From assembly GCA_018648945.1 (NCBI GenBank), contig JABGQJ010000313.1:1-8496 (forward strand): a stretch of DNA of 8,496 bases. The letters are read 5' to 3'. The translations under genes were made by a program, and so were the position numbers. Under the pieces are notes generated by a model, which ran no database searches, was not told the DNA's origin, and saw nothing but the letters and a program-made list of their open reading frames with translations. Positions 1 to 6,200 of this stretch are shown in pieces (the first letter of the stretch is position 1; every line of letters begins with the position of its first letter). The stretch is from Victivallales bacterium (GTDB lineage Bacteria; Verrucomicrobiota; Lentisphaeria; Oligosphaerales; Lenti-02).

Positions 1-1
1 C

Positions 2-481
2 TGCCAGCTCACCATGCCGAAGTTCATCAGCAGCAACGCGGGGGTGCGCAGCCGGCGGGAGACGGACGCTGTGTTTCTGCGCACGAGGGAAGCCGCCAGC
101 CACCGGGATTGTGGTTCCTTCTTCTCCTGCAACCCCATTGCCGGGGTCTGGGAAGGGGCGACGGTCACCTATGTCGCCATGCAGTTGGCGTACTGGATGG
201 GCTTCCAGAAGGTCATCCTGATCGGCGTGGACCACAGCTTCACGACCAAGGGGAAGCCCCACACCGCCATCGTCTCCGAGGGAGACGACCCGGACCACTT
301 CAGTGGTGGATATTTCGGCAAGGGGTTCAAATGGCAGTTGCCGGACCTTGACACGTCGGAAGTGGCCTACCAGATGGCCGACCTCTCGTTCCGCGCGGTC
401 GGTCGCGACATCGTCGACTGCACGGTGGGCGGCAAGTGCCCGGTATTCCGGAAGGGCGAGCTGGCCGAGGAGCTTCCCTGA
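2..481 (+). CDS. DUF115 / MptE-like glycan-associated protein, C-terminal part (5' end outside window)
   Basis: The reading frame is open from the left edge (first full codon at 2) to a TGA at 479-481, giving 159 visible residues. An ATG at 14 is probably internal, because relatives are usually longer and the sequence before it stays open. The visible part looks like the C-terminal half of the DUF115 / 6-hydroxymethylpterin diphosphokinase MptE-like family, which also resembles CST-I-type sialyltransferases. The signs are the block GATVTYVAMQLAYWMGF followed by ILIGVDHSF (about nt 158-241), then DPDHFSGGYFGKG (about 287-325) and the closing IVDCTVGGKCPVF block (about 410-451). Such proteins are often found in surface polysaccharide and flagellin glycosylation loci, but the reaction catalysed here is not known. 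No signal peptide or membrane segment is visible. The sugar kinase starts 81 bp downstream on the same strand, which supports a shared glycan role. The family call is fairly firm and the substrate is unknown. Confidence 0.8.
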   Translation, partial: CQLTMPKFISSNAGVRSRRETDAVFLRTREAASHRDCGSFFSCNPIAGVWEGATVTYVAMQLAYWMGFQKVILIGVDHSFTTKGKPHTAIVSEGDDPDHFSGGYFGKGFKWQLPDLDTSEVAYQMADLSFRAVGRDIVDCTVGGKCPVFRKGELAEELP

Positions 482-547
482 TCTGGACCTGCCTGCGAGC
501 GTCGCCACTGCATGCGACATGACCAACCAACCTGTGGTTGCTACCCT

Positions 548-552
548 GGAGA
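548..552 (+). promoter_or_regulatory. Shine-Dalgarno site selecting the ATG at 563
   Basis: GGAGA lies 10 nt before the ATG at 563-565. An in-frame ATG at 512 would add 17 residues (rich in Cys, Pro and Tyr, unlike the family N-terminus) and has no comparable site before it. This favours 563 as the start of the sugar kinase. Confidence 0.6.
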
Positions 553-562
553 ATATCGCGCA

Positions 563-1627
563 ATGAGTGAAACACTCTGCATTGTGAACGCGACGGCGCC
601 CGTGCGTGTATGTGACATCGGTGGCTGGACCGACACGTGGTTCGCGGAGCACGGGGATGTGGTGAACCTGGCGGTCTCCCCCTACGTCCGCGTGCAGATC
701 TTCGCCCGGAAACGGTCCGAGGACTTGTCCCAGATCACCGTGTTTGCGGAGAACTACAACGACCGGTTCCAGGTGTTGGGCGACGAGCAGGCCTCGGGCG
801 GGAAGCATGACTTGCTGGCGGCTGCTTTCCGGGTCATGCGGGTGCCGGAGAACTTGGCGATCGAGGTCCATCTGTACTCAGATATGCCCGGGGGTGCCTC
901 CACCGGGACGTCGGCAGCCGTCAGTGTCGCCCTGATTGGGGCGCTGGACGCACTCACGCCAGGCCGCCTGGCTCCCTACGAGGTGGCACGGCTGGCGCAG
1001 CGGATCGAGACCGAGATTCTCGGTTTGCAGTGCGGCATACAGGACCAGTTGTGCGCAGCCTACGGCGGCGTGAACTACATCCGGATGACCCAGTATCCGG
1101 AGGCGTCTGTGTCGCCCTTGGCCTTGCCCCCCGAGTTCGCCTGGGAGCTACAGCGGCGGCTTGTGCTGGTGTACCTGGGAAGCGCGCACGTTTCGTCGCT
1201 GGTCCACGAAGCGGTGATCCGGGACTTCGAGGACAGCGGCCCGGACGATGAGCGGCTCTGCGGCTTGCGTGCGGCGGCAGTGCGAGCGAAGAATGCCCTG
1301 TTGTTGGCCGACATGGCCGAGTTCGCCGCGGCTATGCGCGAGAACACCGAGTGGCAAGCGCGCATGCACTCTGGGATTCTCGGCCCCGCCGCGCAGAGCG
1401 TGATCGATACAGCGAAGGCCTGCGGTGCCATTGGTTGGAAGCTCAACGGCGCAGGGGGTGATGGCGGCACCGTCACCCTCCTCTTCGGCCCCGTGGACCA
1501 CGACAAGCGACGGTTTGCAGACGACCTCGGTGCCGCCCTGCCCGAGGCCCGTGCGATCCCGGTACAGATCAGCCCAGTCGGGCTGCGTGTCTGGACCCAC
1601 CAGGGGACGGCGGCAGACGAAGGCTGA
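563..1627 (+). CDS. GHMP-family sugar kinase (HddA / fucokinase-like)
   Basis: This 354-residue protein is full length for the family and probably phosphorylates a sugar or sugar phosphate with ATP in the cytoplasm, feeding nucleotide-sugar synthesis. All three GHMP motifs are visible. Motif 1 is APVRVCDIGGWTDT (residues 12-25), which resembles the GGW-[ST]-D-T of fucokinases and the GGGTD of heptose-7-phosphate kinase HddA. Motif 2, the phosphate loop, is PGGASTGTSAAVSVAL (109-124). Motif 3 is KLNGAGGDGGTVTLL (293-307). The block QCGIQDQLCAAYGGVN (156-171) carries Asp161, the likely catalytic acidic residue of this branch. The start at 563 is chosen for its Shine-Dalgarno site and because family similarity begins soon after. 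The gene follows the DUF115 gene by 81 bp with no terminator between them, so co-transcription is likely. The family is secure. The substrate (manno-heptose-7-phosphate, L-fucose or another sugar) cannot be read from the sequence. Confidence 0.88.
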   Translation: MSETLCIVNATAPVRVCDIGGWTDTWFAEHGDVVNLAVSPYVRVQIFARKRSEDLSQITVFAENYNDRFQVLGDEQASGGKHDLLAAAFRVMRVPENLAIEVHLYSDMPGGASTGTSAAVSVALIGALDALTPGRLAPYEVARLAQRIETEILGLQCGIQDQLCAAYGGVNYIRMTQYPEASVSPLALPPEFAWELQRRLVLVYLGSAHVSSLVHEAVIRDFEDSGPDDERLCGLRAAAVRAKNALLLADMAEFAAAMRENTEWQARMHSGILGPAAQSVIDTAKACGAIGWKLNGAGGDGGTVTLLFGPVDHDKRRFADDLGAALPEARAIPVQISPVGLRVWTHQGTAADEG

Positions 1628-1729
1628 TGGTCCACAAGCTCAGTTCACCCCGCGAGGCGCTTCTCGCCGCTGGTAAGGACATGGCGGTCGTTCCCGGCAA
1701 TTTACCATTCCTCCGCCCCCTCGATGCAG

Positions 1730-1749
1730 GGACGGATGAGGACGGACGG
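1730..1749. repeat. Two tandem copies of a 10-bp unit
   Basis: GGACGGATGA is followed directly by GGACGGACGG, so the two 10-bp units match at 8 of 10 positions (the first seven bases are identical). Spacing equals one helical turn. It could be chance in GC-rich DNA or a small operator. Confidence 0.35.
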
Positions 1750-1781
1750 TTGGGTTGATGCCCGCAGGGGCTATCGTACAA

Positions 1782-1811
1782 GGGTCGGGGCTTGAGCCCC
1801 GGCCCCTTTTT
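1782..1811 (+). terminator. Factor-independent terminator after the sugar kinase
   Basis: A 10-bp stem, 1782-1791 (GGGTCGGGGC) with 1796-1805 (GCCCCGGCCC), closes a TTGA tetraloop and has a single G-T wobble. After one C comes a run of five T (1807-1811). There is no matching T run on the minus strand, so it acts on plus-strand transcripts, ending the DUF115-kinase unit 155 bp after the kinase stop. It also separates that unit from the helicase gene. Confidence 0.85.
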
Positions 1812-1837
1812 GTATACGACCAAATACCGACGGGATC

Positions 1838-4800
1838 GTGACTGTGGCAGAACCAGTATCGCTGACCGAGAAGTTCCGGGATCTGTTCACCGAGGATGCC
1901 CGGACAGCGGGGGAGTCGGCCTGTGAGGCGTGCCCGGAGTTGACCGGTCCCGAGCTCTTTGCGGGGACGGTGGAAGATGGGGATGGAGTCTGGGATGTGG
2001 AACTGGTCGTGGAAGGCCGCCGGCTGCGGGCTGCGTGTGATTGCCACGCGGGGGCAGAGCGAGGGGAAACGTGTGCCCATATGTGGGCAATGGTGGTCAA
2101 AGCGGAGGAATTCGGCGATCTAGGGGCCGCTCGTAAGCGGTCGGTCAGCGGCAAGGAGATCATGGATTTGGCCACGCTTGACGGGGGGGAGGAAGACGAG
2201 GGGGACGCCGCCGGCGTTCTGGCGGCATGGGACGAGCCCACACGGAAGCCCAATATCCGCGAACTGGAGATGGCGATCGAGTCCCTGCGTTCCGCGTTTG
2301 ACAGCCCGGCAGCTCCCAGGGATCTGGCACCATCCCAGCGCGCGCCCGGAGTGGCCATTCCAGATGTCCACTACTTGGTAGCGCCGCAAGAGCTTCCCAA
2401 GGGACGGAAGATCGAGGTACGGCTGTATTGGGCGCCGGGCGGCCAGGCACCGACATGGGACGAACGGCATGCATACGAGGCAGGCCAGCCTGAGGAGAGC
2501 CCCGAGGACCGGGAGGTGACCCGCCTCCTGATCCCGTTCCAAGTGAAGAGATGGGGGCAGAGAAAGCTGGAGAACGCCGTGCCTGCGCAGTACCAGTTGG
2601 AGGGCGGGATGGCGCGGACGGCCATGCGGTACATGGGACGGACTGGCCGCTTGCACTTGCGGACCGGCAAGAAGACGGTGGTGTCGGTCTGCTGGCATGA
2701 CGATGGGGGAGCGTGGGCCTTTGCGCCGCAGGTGATGCTGGTGGGGCACGAGTACGAGGCGAGTGCCTGGTTCCACGGGCCCGAGGCGTCGGTTGAGCTA
2801 GCAGACGTGACGGTTCTCGGTGATGCGTTCGCCATGGGGGCTGGGCATGGGTTCGAGTACTCGGTAACCGGGGCGACGCGCGAGTTGCGCCGGCTGTTCG
2901 AGGCGGGCGGGCGGCTGCGGCTGAGCGAGGCGGAGGCAAGGGACTGGGCCGTGCGCTGGCGCATGGGGGGTGCTTGTTCCCTGGAACAGGTTGCCGACGA
3001 GCTGATTCCGGACGTGCGTCAGGTGCCCGCGAGTACCCAGGTCCATGTCCGCACCGCCCGGTACAAGTATCAGGGGCGGGAGCAATTGCATCTGGATCTG
3101 TCGTTTGTCTACGCTGGGCAGGTGGTGGCTGAGAAGACGGTCGGCGATTATGTGAAGGACGGACGCAAGGGCGTGCTGCTCACCCGCGATCCCGAAGTGG
3201 AGGCGGCTGCCGGGGAGACGCTACGGTTGCTGGGTTGCCGCCTGAATAGCAGCTCGGCCAAGGAGGAGATAGGCTGGAAGCTGGTCCCGAGGGAGCTGGA
3301 TTCCTTGGTCTGGGAACTGGTCGAGCGCGACTGGCTGGTGACGGCGGAGGGCAAGACCTACCGGCGGCCCCTGGAGAAATCGCTGCAGGTCAGCTCGGGC
3401 ACGGATTGGCTGGAGGTCCGGGGAGGGGTGGAGTTCGAGGGCGAGGAGGTCCCCTTGCCGAAGCTGTTGGCAGCGGCGCGTCGGGGCGCCAGCGCGGTGC
3501 GCCTGGATGACGGCACCTACGGGTTGCTGCCGCGCGAGTGGCTGGAGAGCTACACGGTGCTCACCGACCTGGGCGAGGTGGTGGAGGGGGTCATCCGCTT
3601 CCGCTTGGCTCAGGCGGCCGTTCTCGACGCCTTGCTCGGGGAACGCGGTGCCGAGGGCATGGACGCGCTGGCGACGAGTCGCGAGGCGTTGCATGCCTTC
3701 TCCGGGACCGCTCCCGCCGACGCACCGCCGGGTTTCGAGGGCACGTTGCGCGAGTATCAGCGGGCGGGCTTGGGTTGGTTGCTGGCGCTGCGCGAGGTCG
3801 GCCTGGGGGGGTGCCTGGCCGATGACATGGGGCTGGGCAAGACGGTACAGGTTCTGGCGTTGTTGGCTGGCGAGACGGGCGAACGGTCGGGGCCGTCGCT
3901 GGTGGTGGCCCCGAAGACCCTGGTCTTCAACTGGGAGTCCGAAGCGGCGCGGTTCGCGCCCGGGCTGCGGGTGCATGCCCATCTCGGGTCGGGACGGGCG
4001 CGGCGGGTCGAGGAATTTGCCGGGCTGGATCTGGTCCTGACGACCTATGGCACTCTCCGGCAGGATGTGGAATTCCTGGCCAGCGTTCCGTTCCACTACG
4101 TGATTCTGGACGAGTCTCAGGCGATCAAGAATGCGGATACCTCGACGGCGAAGTGTGCGCGGGCATTGCGTGCCGACCACCGCCTGGCAATGACCGGCAC
4201 CCCGGTGGAGAACCGGCTCGCCGATCTGTTCAGTCAGTTCCAGTTCCTCAATCCGGGGTTGTTTGGCTCGGATACATTCCTTTCCCGGATCTCCCGGAAC
4301 GCCGGGCTGGCGGCGAGTGACGCGGCAGCCATCGGCCGGGCGCTGCGGCCCTTGATTCTGCGGCGGACGAAGGCGCAGGTAGTCAAGGAGTTGCCGCCGA
4401 AGACGGAGCAGACTCTGTTCTGCGAACTCGGTGAGGAACAACGGCGGGAGTACGACCGCTTGCGCGACTACTACCGGGATCAGTTGACGAGTGAAGGGGG
4501 CGCTGGCCAGATGGCCGTGCTGGAGGCGCTTCTGCGGCTGCGGCAAGTGGCCTGCCATGCCGGGCTGGTGAGTGCAGTGGGGGAGAACGTGCCGAGTGCC
4601 AAGCTGGACCTGCTACTCACGGAGCTGGAGACCTTGCGCGAAGAGGGTCGGAAGGCATTGGTGTTCTCGCAGTTCACAGGGCTGCTGCGGCGGGTGGAGG
4701 CGGAACTGCAGACCCTGGGCACCGGGTACTGCTACCTGGACGGCGGCACCCGGGACCGGGGGGAGGTGGTGCGCCAATTCCAGGAGGATGCCCGCATGAA

Positions 4801-5101
4801 GGTCTTCCTCATCAGCCTCAAGGCGGGTGGCGTGGGCCTGAACCTGACGGCGGCGGACACGGTTTTCCTCCTGGACCCGTGGTGGAACCCGGCGGCGGAG
4901 GCTCAGGCTATCGACCGTACCTACCGCATCGGGCAGGATCAGCCCGTGTTCGCCTACCGGCTGATCGCCCGGGACACGGTAGAGGAGAAGGTCCTGGCGC
5001 TCCAGACGACGAAGCGGCAGCTGGCCGCGGCCGTGGTTGGTTCGGACGAGGGCTTTGCCGCCTCGCTCACCGTCGGGGATTTGCGGCTCCTCCTGGGCTG
5101 A
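1838..5101 (+). CDS. SWIM zinc-finger SNF2-family DNA helicase/translocase
   Basis: This 1087-residue protein is predicted to be an ATP-driven DNA translocase of the bacterial SNF2 group, related to RapA/HepA-type proteins, acting on DNA or protein-DNA complexes in the cytoplasm. At the N-terminus is a SWIM zinc motif, CxC-x9-CxH (Cys67, Cys69, Cys79, His81). Residues of about 410-600 match the bacterial SNF2-associated region, for example DWLEVRGGVEFEGEEVPL near 521. The ATPase follows: LREYQRAGLGWLL near 637, Walker A DDMGLGKT (662-669), Walker B DESQ (758-761) and MTGTPVENRL near 785. The C-terminal lobe has ALVFSQFTGLL, then GGVGLNL and the arginine-finger motif QAIDRTYRIGQ (1023-1033). 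All motifs look intact. The GTG at 1838 is the first possible in-frame start after the terminator; a second GTG at 1844 has GGGA at a better distance, so the true start may be two codons later. The DNA target and partner are unknown. Confidence 0.93.
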   Translation: MTVAEPVSLTEKFRDLFTEDARTAGESACEACPELTGPELFAGTVEDGDGVWDVELVVEGRRLRAACDCHAGAERGETCAHMWAMVVKAEEFGDLGAARKRSVSGKEIMDLATLDGGEEDEGDAAGVLAAWDEPTRKPNIRELEMAIESLRSAFDSPAAPRDLAPSQRAPGVAIPDVHYLVAPQELPKGRKIEVRLYWAPGGQAPTWDERHAYEAGQPEESPEDREVTRLLIPFQVKRWGQRKLENAVPAQYQLEGGMARTAMRYMGRTGRLHLRTGKKTVVSVCWHDDGGAWAFAPQVMLVGHEYEASAWFHGPEASVELADVTVLGDAFAMGAGHGFEYSVTGATRELRRLFEAGGRLRLSEAEARDWAVRWRMGGACSLEQVADELIPDVRQVPASTQVHVRTARYKYQGREQLHLDLSFVYAGQVVAEKTVGDYVKDGRKGVLLTRDPEVEAAAGETLRLLGCRLNSSSAKEEIGWKLVPRELDSLVWELVERDWLVTAEGKTYRRPLEKSLQVSSGTDWLEVRGGVEFEGEEVPLPKLLAAARRGASAVRLDDGTYGLLPREWLESYTVLTDLGEVVEGVIRFRLAQAAVLDALLGERGAEGMDALATSREALHAFSGTAPADAPPGFEGTLREYQRAGLGWLLALREVGLGGCLADDMGLGKTVQVLALLAGETGERSGPSLVVAPKTLVFNWESEAARFAPGLRVHAHLGSGRARRVEEFAGLDLVLTTYGTLRQDVEFLASVPFHYVILDESQAIKNADTSTAKCARALRADHRLAMTGTPVENRLADLFSQFQFLNPGLFGSDTFLSRISRNAGLAASDAAAIGRALRPLILRRTKAQVVKELPPKTEQTLFCELGEEQRREYDRLRDYYRDQLTSEGGAGQMAVLEALLRLRQVACHAGLVSAVGENVPSAKLDLLLTELETLREEGRKALVFSQFTGLLRRVEAELQTLGTGYCYLDGGTRDRGEVVRQFQEDARMKVFLISLKAGGVGLNLTAADTVFLLDPWWNPAAEAQAIDRTYRIGQDQPVFAYRLIARDTVEEKVLALQTTKRQLAAAVVGSDEGFAASLTVGDLRLLLG

Positions 5102-5182
5102 AGCCGAGCCGGATTCGCCGTGTCCAACTTGCACCTCAAGGCTTCCCATGGTCCATTCAGAGCACGCGTTGACCGACACATC

Positions 5183-5188
5183 GAGGGA
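5183..5188 (+). promoter_or_regulatory. Shine-Dalgarno site favouring a TTG start at 5198
   Basis: GAGGGA stands 9 nt before an in-frame TTG (5198-5200). The alternative GTG at 5120 has no clear ribosome binding site. Codons between 5120 and 5197 also lack the G/C-rich third positions seen in the rest of the gene, as expected for untranslated leader. Confidence 0.45.
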
Positions 5189-5197
5189 CCGCTACCA

Positions 5198-6181
5198 TTG
5201 ACTACAGGCACACGTGACGAATCCGCCAGCTCTGTTCCCCGCATTGAGAGTGTGGCGGAGTGGCCCCGCATCTCGGTGGTTACTCCCAGCTACAACCAGG
5301 GGGCCTATATCGGCGAGACGATCCGGTCGGTTCTCGAACAGGACTATCCCCATGTGGAGTACATCATCACCGATGGGGGTAGCACGGACGAGACGGTGGA
5401 GGTCATCCGGCAATACGAGGACCGGATTCACTACTGGGTGAGCGAGCCGGACCGGGGGCAGACCCACGCGATCGCCAAGGGCTGGGAACAGGCCACCGGC
5501 CAGATCATCTGTTGGCTCAACAGCGACGACTGGTACTACCCGGGAGCCCTGGCCACGGTCGCCCGCACCTTTGTGGAGAATCCCGGCCTGCAGTGGCTCA
5601 ACGGGGGCGTTCTGAACGGATACGATGCGGACAGCATCCACCACGAACACGTGCCCTCCAACTCCTCCCTCGCCGAGTGCCTGGGGCGCCGCAAGTACGG
5701 ATTTCATCAGCCGGGCATGTTCTGGACCCCACAGTTGCTTGAGCAGGCCGGACCGCTCGACGAGTCGCTCCATTTCTGCTTCGACCACGATCTCTGGTGC
5801 CGGGCCCTGGCGACTGGCATCGAGCCTTTGCGCGTGCCCCAGCCCTTCACCTTCTTCCGCCTGCATCGGGAGAGCAAGACCTGTTCCCGCCGGAGCGAGT
5901 TTCTGCGCGAGGATTGGGTGATCTTCCGTCGTTATCAGGACAAGCTGTCACCCGGCGAACGCCGACAGGCCCGCGAATGGCTGCGGACCTACGACGTTGG
6001 CTACCTGGTGGATGTGATCTACGAGCTGCTTTCCCAGAAGGGGCGAGTGAGTGCCCTGGCCTATCTGCTGAAGCGATTGCCCCTGATCCGCCTGGCCCCC
6101 GACAAGCGAGCAGTTGTCGGGGCCCTTGCCCGGGTTCTGGGCAGTGGTCGTTGCCCCGACTGGTGGAAGAGCCAGCTCTGA
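5198..6181 (+). CDS. GT2-family glycosyltransferase (WcaA/colanic acid type)
   Basis: With the TTG start the protein has 327 residues; the GTG at 5120 would add 26. It is a GT-A fold, family 2 glycosyltransferase, expected to transfer a sugar from a nucleotide sugar to a growing surface glycan at the inner face of the membrane. Visible motifs, numbered from the TTG, are ISVVTPSYNQ (25-34) beginning the nucleotide-binding fold, DGGSTD (59-64), SEPDRGQTHAI (82-92), the metal-binding NSDDWYYPGAL (108-118), HQPGMFW (170-176) and FDHDLW (195-200), whose Asp is in the position of the usual catalytic base. There is no clear membrane segment. The SNF2 gene ends 96 bp upstream with no terminator between, so read-through from it is possible. 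Together with the DUF115 and GHMP kinase genes it suggests a glycan locus. The sugar donor and acceptor are unknown. The N-terminus is the least certain part. Confidence 0.87.
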   Translation: MTTGTRDESASSVPRIESVAEWPRISVVTPSYNQGAYIGETIRSVLEQDYPHVEYIITDGGSTDETVEVIRQYEDRIHYWVSEPDRGQTHAIAKGWEQATGQIICWLNSDDWYYPGALATVARTFVENPGLQWLNGGVLNGYDADSIHHEHVPSNSSLAECLGRRKYGFHQPGMFWTPQLLEQAGPLDESLHFCFDHDLWCRALATGIEPLRVPQPFTFFRLHRESKTCSRRSEFLREDWVIFRRYQDKLSPGERRQAREWLRTYDVGYLVDVIYELLSQKGRVSALAYLLKRLPLIRLAPDKRAVVGALARVLGSGRCPDWWKSQL

Positions 6182-6200
6182 GGACACCCATCCGGGTGGG
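6182..6200. other. Short gap between convergent stop codons with a weak hairpin
   Basis: Only 19 bp separate the stops of the glycosyltransferase (6181) and the ceramidase-like gene (6201). CACCC (6185-6189) can pair with GGGTG (6194-6198) across an ATCC loop, or ACCCA (6186-6190) with TGGGT (6197-6201). There is no T run on either strand, so this is at best a weak two-way terminator or a stop shared with Rho. Confidence 0.3.

Larger units (their letters stand above)
1628..1837. other. Intergenic region between sugar kinase and SNF2 helicase
   Basis: This 210-bp gap holds no convincing gene. It contains a short tandem repeat (1730-1749) and a strong terminator (1782-1811) inside a longer inverted repeat (1774-1819). 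The helicase must have a promoter after or overlapping the terminator. A poor candidate is TTGAGC (1792-1797) with TATACG (1813-1818), spaced only 15 bp, with the -35 element in the terminator loop. I would not rely on it. Confidence 0.6.

Noticed and set aside
528..540. Hairpin CAACC-TGT-GGTTG between the DUF115 and kinase genes
   Set aside because: Only 5 bp of stem and no T run; not a terminator and too short to call a regulatory element.
512..562. Earlier ATG for the sugar kinase
   Set aside because: The additional 17 residues do not look like the family N-terminus and the ribosome binding site is placed for the ATG at 563.
1640..2358. Overlapping minus-strand open frames (1640-2080 and 1771-2358)
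   Set aside because: They cross the terminator and the start of the helicase gene, are Ser/Arg/Pro-rich and match no motif; shadows.
3221..4558. A 445-codon open frame on the minus strand inside the SNF2 gene
   Set aside because: It lies wholly antisense to intact helicase motifs, has a low-complexity Arg/Gln/Pro/Leu-rich composition and no ribosome binding site; a typical shadow in GC-rich DNA.
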